From assembly GCA_028707745.1 (NCBI GenBank), contig JAQWAJ010000069.1, forward strand, positions 1 to 7,698: a stretch of 7,698 nucleotides of DNA. The letters are read 5' to 3'. The notes below the pieces were generated by a model that worked only from the letters and a program-made list of their open reading frames with translations, did no database searches and was not told where the DNA came from. Made by a program: the position numbers and the translations under genes. Below are positions 6,212-7,698 of the stretch, in pieces (the first letter of the stretch is position 1; every line of letters starts with the position of its first letter). Source of the DNA: Bacteroidales bacterium. Its GTDB lineage: Bacteria > Bacteroidota > Bacteroidia > Bacteroidales > UBA12481.

Positions 6212-7698
6212 TTACTTTCTGCCTCGTTTGCTCATATAGCGAGTGAAATAGTCGGAATATTTAGTACTATACTCTTTAGCCAGATCGTCTTCTTTCGCAC
6301 TTTCGAGGGCCGAAATCAGCGGATCCAATTCATATTTCATGGTCACCTGGAACTCATAGTCCGGGAACATATTTGACGGAAGGCTGAGGAAATAATCGAC
6401 ATTATCACAGATCCCTTCGTAAGAAAATTTGGAAATTTCACGGGCTTTAGCCTTATCTCCAATGCGTAACCACAAGGTTGCGGTTTCTACGTCCTGCGAC
6501 ACATACCCCAGCACTTTTCCAGGCAAAGCTTGTTCCAGCTTGTTCAAAACCTCAACGGCTTTGTCGGTTTTCCCTTCATCCAGCAGGGCAGTAGCCAGAC
6601 GGTTAAAATTAGCTTTCATATTCTGGATCATCCGGCGGCAGGTCTCATCCTGATAAACCTTCGGATTGTTCATGTTGGTATAACGGAACTTGTTCATAAC
6701 ATTATCATACATAATGTCAGTATTTACCATCTTAGGCATACCTTGTTGAAGACCTCCCTTGATCGGAATCAAACGATAGGTAAGTCCCTGAAGTTCAAGG
6801 TAGTCGTCAAGCTTTACAGAACCAGACTGCCGTGGAGTGGTATAGTAGATCGGTCGTTCCCAATCATTGTATGCGAGAATATCCAGAATCAGCAATTCAT
6901 CTTTGTATACCTGGCTCTGCCCCATATTCCAAACGATGGATGAATCGATTTCGGCAGCCCGGCTGGCCGGTACCGTTCCGCTCGCCAGTACTTTATTCTT
7001 GTCGATCGGCAGCTTGAATGTGGCTGTCGGGAAATAGTTGTATTGACGGTCTCCGTATGTTACCAAAGCTCTCTGATCATCACTGGTAACGAATTCCATC
7101 AAATCCTTGAGCGTTTCGGGTTTGGTTTCATTAGTGTCAATCGCGACCATGCCTCGTTTCCCCTGCCGGTATTGTTCGAAGTTCATCGAAATGGGCAGCG
7201 CTTTGGAGTCGTAATAGGTCCGTTTAAGCTGATCGATATACCAATCCTGCGGAAGGAAAGGCATACAGCAAACGCGGACATCCTTGCGGACACCTTCAAC
7301 TTCCTGGATGTACCAGAGGGGGAAGGTATCGTTATCTCCGTTGGTAAAAATCAATGCATTTTTATCCAGTCCGATCAGGTAATTATAAGCAAAATCGTGC
7401 GCTGTATTCCGGCCTGAACGATCATGATCGTCCCAGTTTTGTGAAGCCATCAGTACCGGCACTGCCAGCAGACATACTCCTGACACCCCTAAGGCCACAT
7501 ATTTTGGATCGAGCTTATCTTTCAGCAGATCATACAGATAAAGAACGCCGGCTCCGATAAAGATCGCGAAGGCATAGAAGGAGCCCACATAAACGTAATC
7601 TCTTTCTCTTGGCGTGATCGGCACTTCATTCAGATAGACGATGATCGCGGCTCCCGTCATGACAAACAGCAGGATGATGATCCAGAAATCTTTCTTAT
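6212..7698 (-). CDS. DUF2723 (TMEM260-like) membrane protein, C-terminal half; N-terminus beyond right edge
   Basis: The frame stays open from the stop at 6212 to the right edge, 494 whole codons plus 2 nt. An ATG at 7660 lies in the middle of a membrane helix (FWIIILLFV before it, TGAAIIVYLN after it), so it is not the real start. Numbered from that ATG, two more membrane helices lie at ~22-46 and ~54-73. Between them and before are the family-typical ITPRERDYVYVGSFYAF (15-31), followed by the soluble part with NGDNDTFPLWYIQEVEG (107-123) and YNDWERPIYYTT (264-275), then TPR-like helices at ~345-410. These match the C-terminal portion of DUF2723 proteins, common in Bacteroidota and usually about twice this length. 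The human member TMEM260 is a protein O-mannosyltransferase, so a lipid-linked-sugar glycosyltransferase role in the envelope is plausible but not shown here. The stop lies 9 bp from the convergent GNAT stop. Confidence 0.9.
   Translation of the reverse strand, partial: KKDFWIIILLFVMTGAAIIVYLNEVPITPRERDYVYVGSFYAFAIFIGAGVLYLYDLLKDKLDPKYVALGVSGVCLLAVPVLMASQNWDDHDRSGRNTAHDFAYNYLIGLDKNALIFTNGDNDTFPLWYIQEVEGVRKDVRVCCMPFLPQDWYIDQLKRTYYDSKALPISMNFEQYRQGKRGMVAIDTNETKPETLKDLMEFVTSDDQRALVTYGDRQYNYFPTATFKLPIDKNKVLASGTVPASRAAEIDSSIVWNMGQSQVYKDELLILDILAYNDWERPIYYTTPRQSGSVKLDDYLELQGLTYRLIPIKGGLQQGMPKMVNTDIMYDNVMNKFRYTNMNNPKVYQDETCRRMIQNMKANFNRLATALLDEGKTDKAVEVLNKLEQALPGKVLGYVSQDVETATLWLRIGDKAKAREISKFSYEGICDNVDYFLSLPSNMFPDYEFQVTMKYELDPLISALESAKEDDLAKEYSTKYSDYFTRYMSKRGRK

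Noticed and set aside
6530..7417. Plus-strand frames of 137 and 124 residues (6530-6943 and 7043-7417).
   Set aside because: They are antisense to the DUF2723 coding region, which has clear family motifs throughout.
7658..7660. ATG as the start of the DUF2723-like gene.
   Set aside because: The frame continues upstream to the window edge and the ATG falls within a hydrophobic membrane helix, so it is an internal methionine.

Overview
The window looks like a chromosomal segment of a Bacteroidota bacterium. The reasons are the family content (a DUF2723 multi-spanning membrane protein, and a secreted DUF5107 protein with a long TPR-like tail), the general lack of Shine-Dalgarno sequences before the starts, and moderate GC in genes against AT-rich spacers. 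This is inference from family knowledge; no rRNA or other marker gene is present.

Layout from left to right. (1) 1-1047, minus: the first 349 codons of a secreted protein whose C-terminal visible part looks like the entry into an (alpha/alpha)6 'six-hairpin' glycosidase domain; it runs off the left edge. (2) 1050-1613, minus: a secreted CAP/SCP (YkwD-like) protein whose stop lies 2 nt before the start of gene 1. (3) 1535-1841: a 307-bp AT-rich spacer holding three paired palindromes built on AGTTGNCAACT. The outer two pairs form a 28-bp inverted repeat (27/28). (4) 1864-5016, minus: a 1050-residue secreted protein with an N-terminal DUF5107 (mutarotase-like beta-sandwich) domain and a long TPR-like helical tail. 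(5) 5017-5083: divergent intergenic region. (6) 5084-6202, plus: a 372-residue GNAT-type protein that seems to be a tandem GNAT. (7) 6212-7698, minus: the C-terminal half of a DUF2723 (TMEM260-like) membrane protein, cut by the right edge and convergent with the GNAT gene across only 9 bp.

The three minus-strand genes at left (DUF5107-TPR, CAP, six-hairpin glycosidase) all encode exported proteins, two with likely carbohydrate-related folds. I infer that they form, or once formed, one transcription unit for handling an extracellular or periplasmic glycan or glycoprotein. The most interesting feature is the repeat-bounded element between the first two. It fills almost exactly the gap between the DUF5107 stop and an internal ATG of the CAP gene, and taking it out on paper leaves a compact operon junction with a purine-rich AAAGG 8 nt before an ATG. 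The element may be a REP/BIME-like or MITE-like insertion that split the operon, or a regulatory site. The GNAT and DUF2723 genes have no visible functional link to that cluster.
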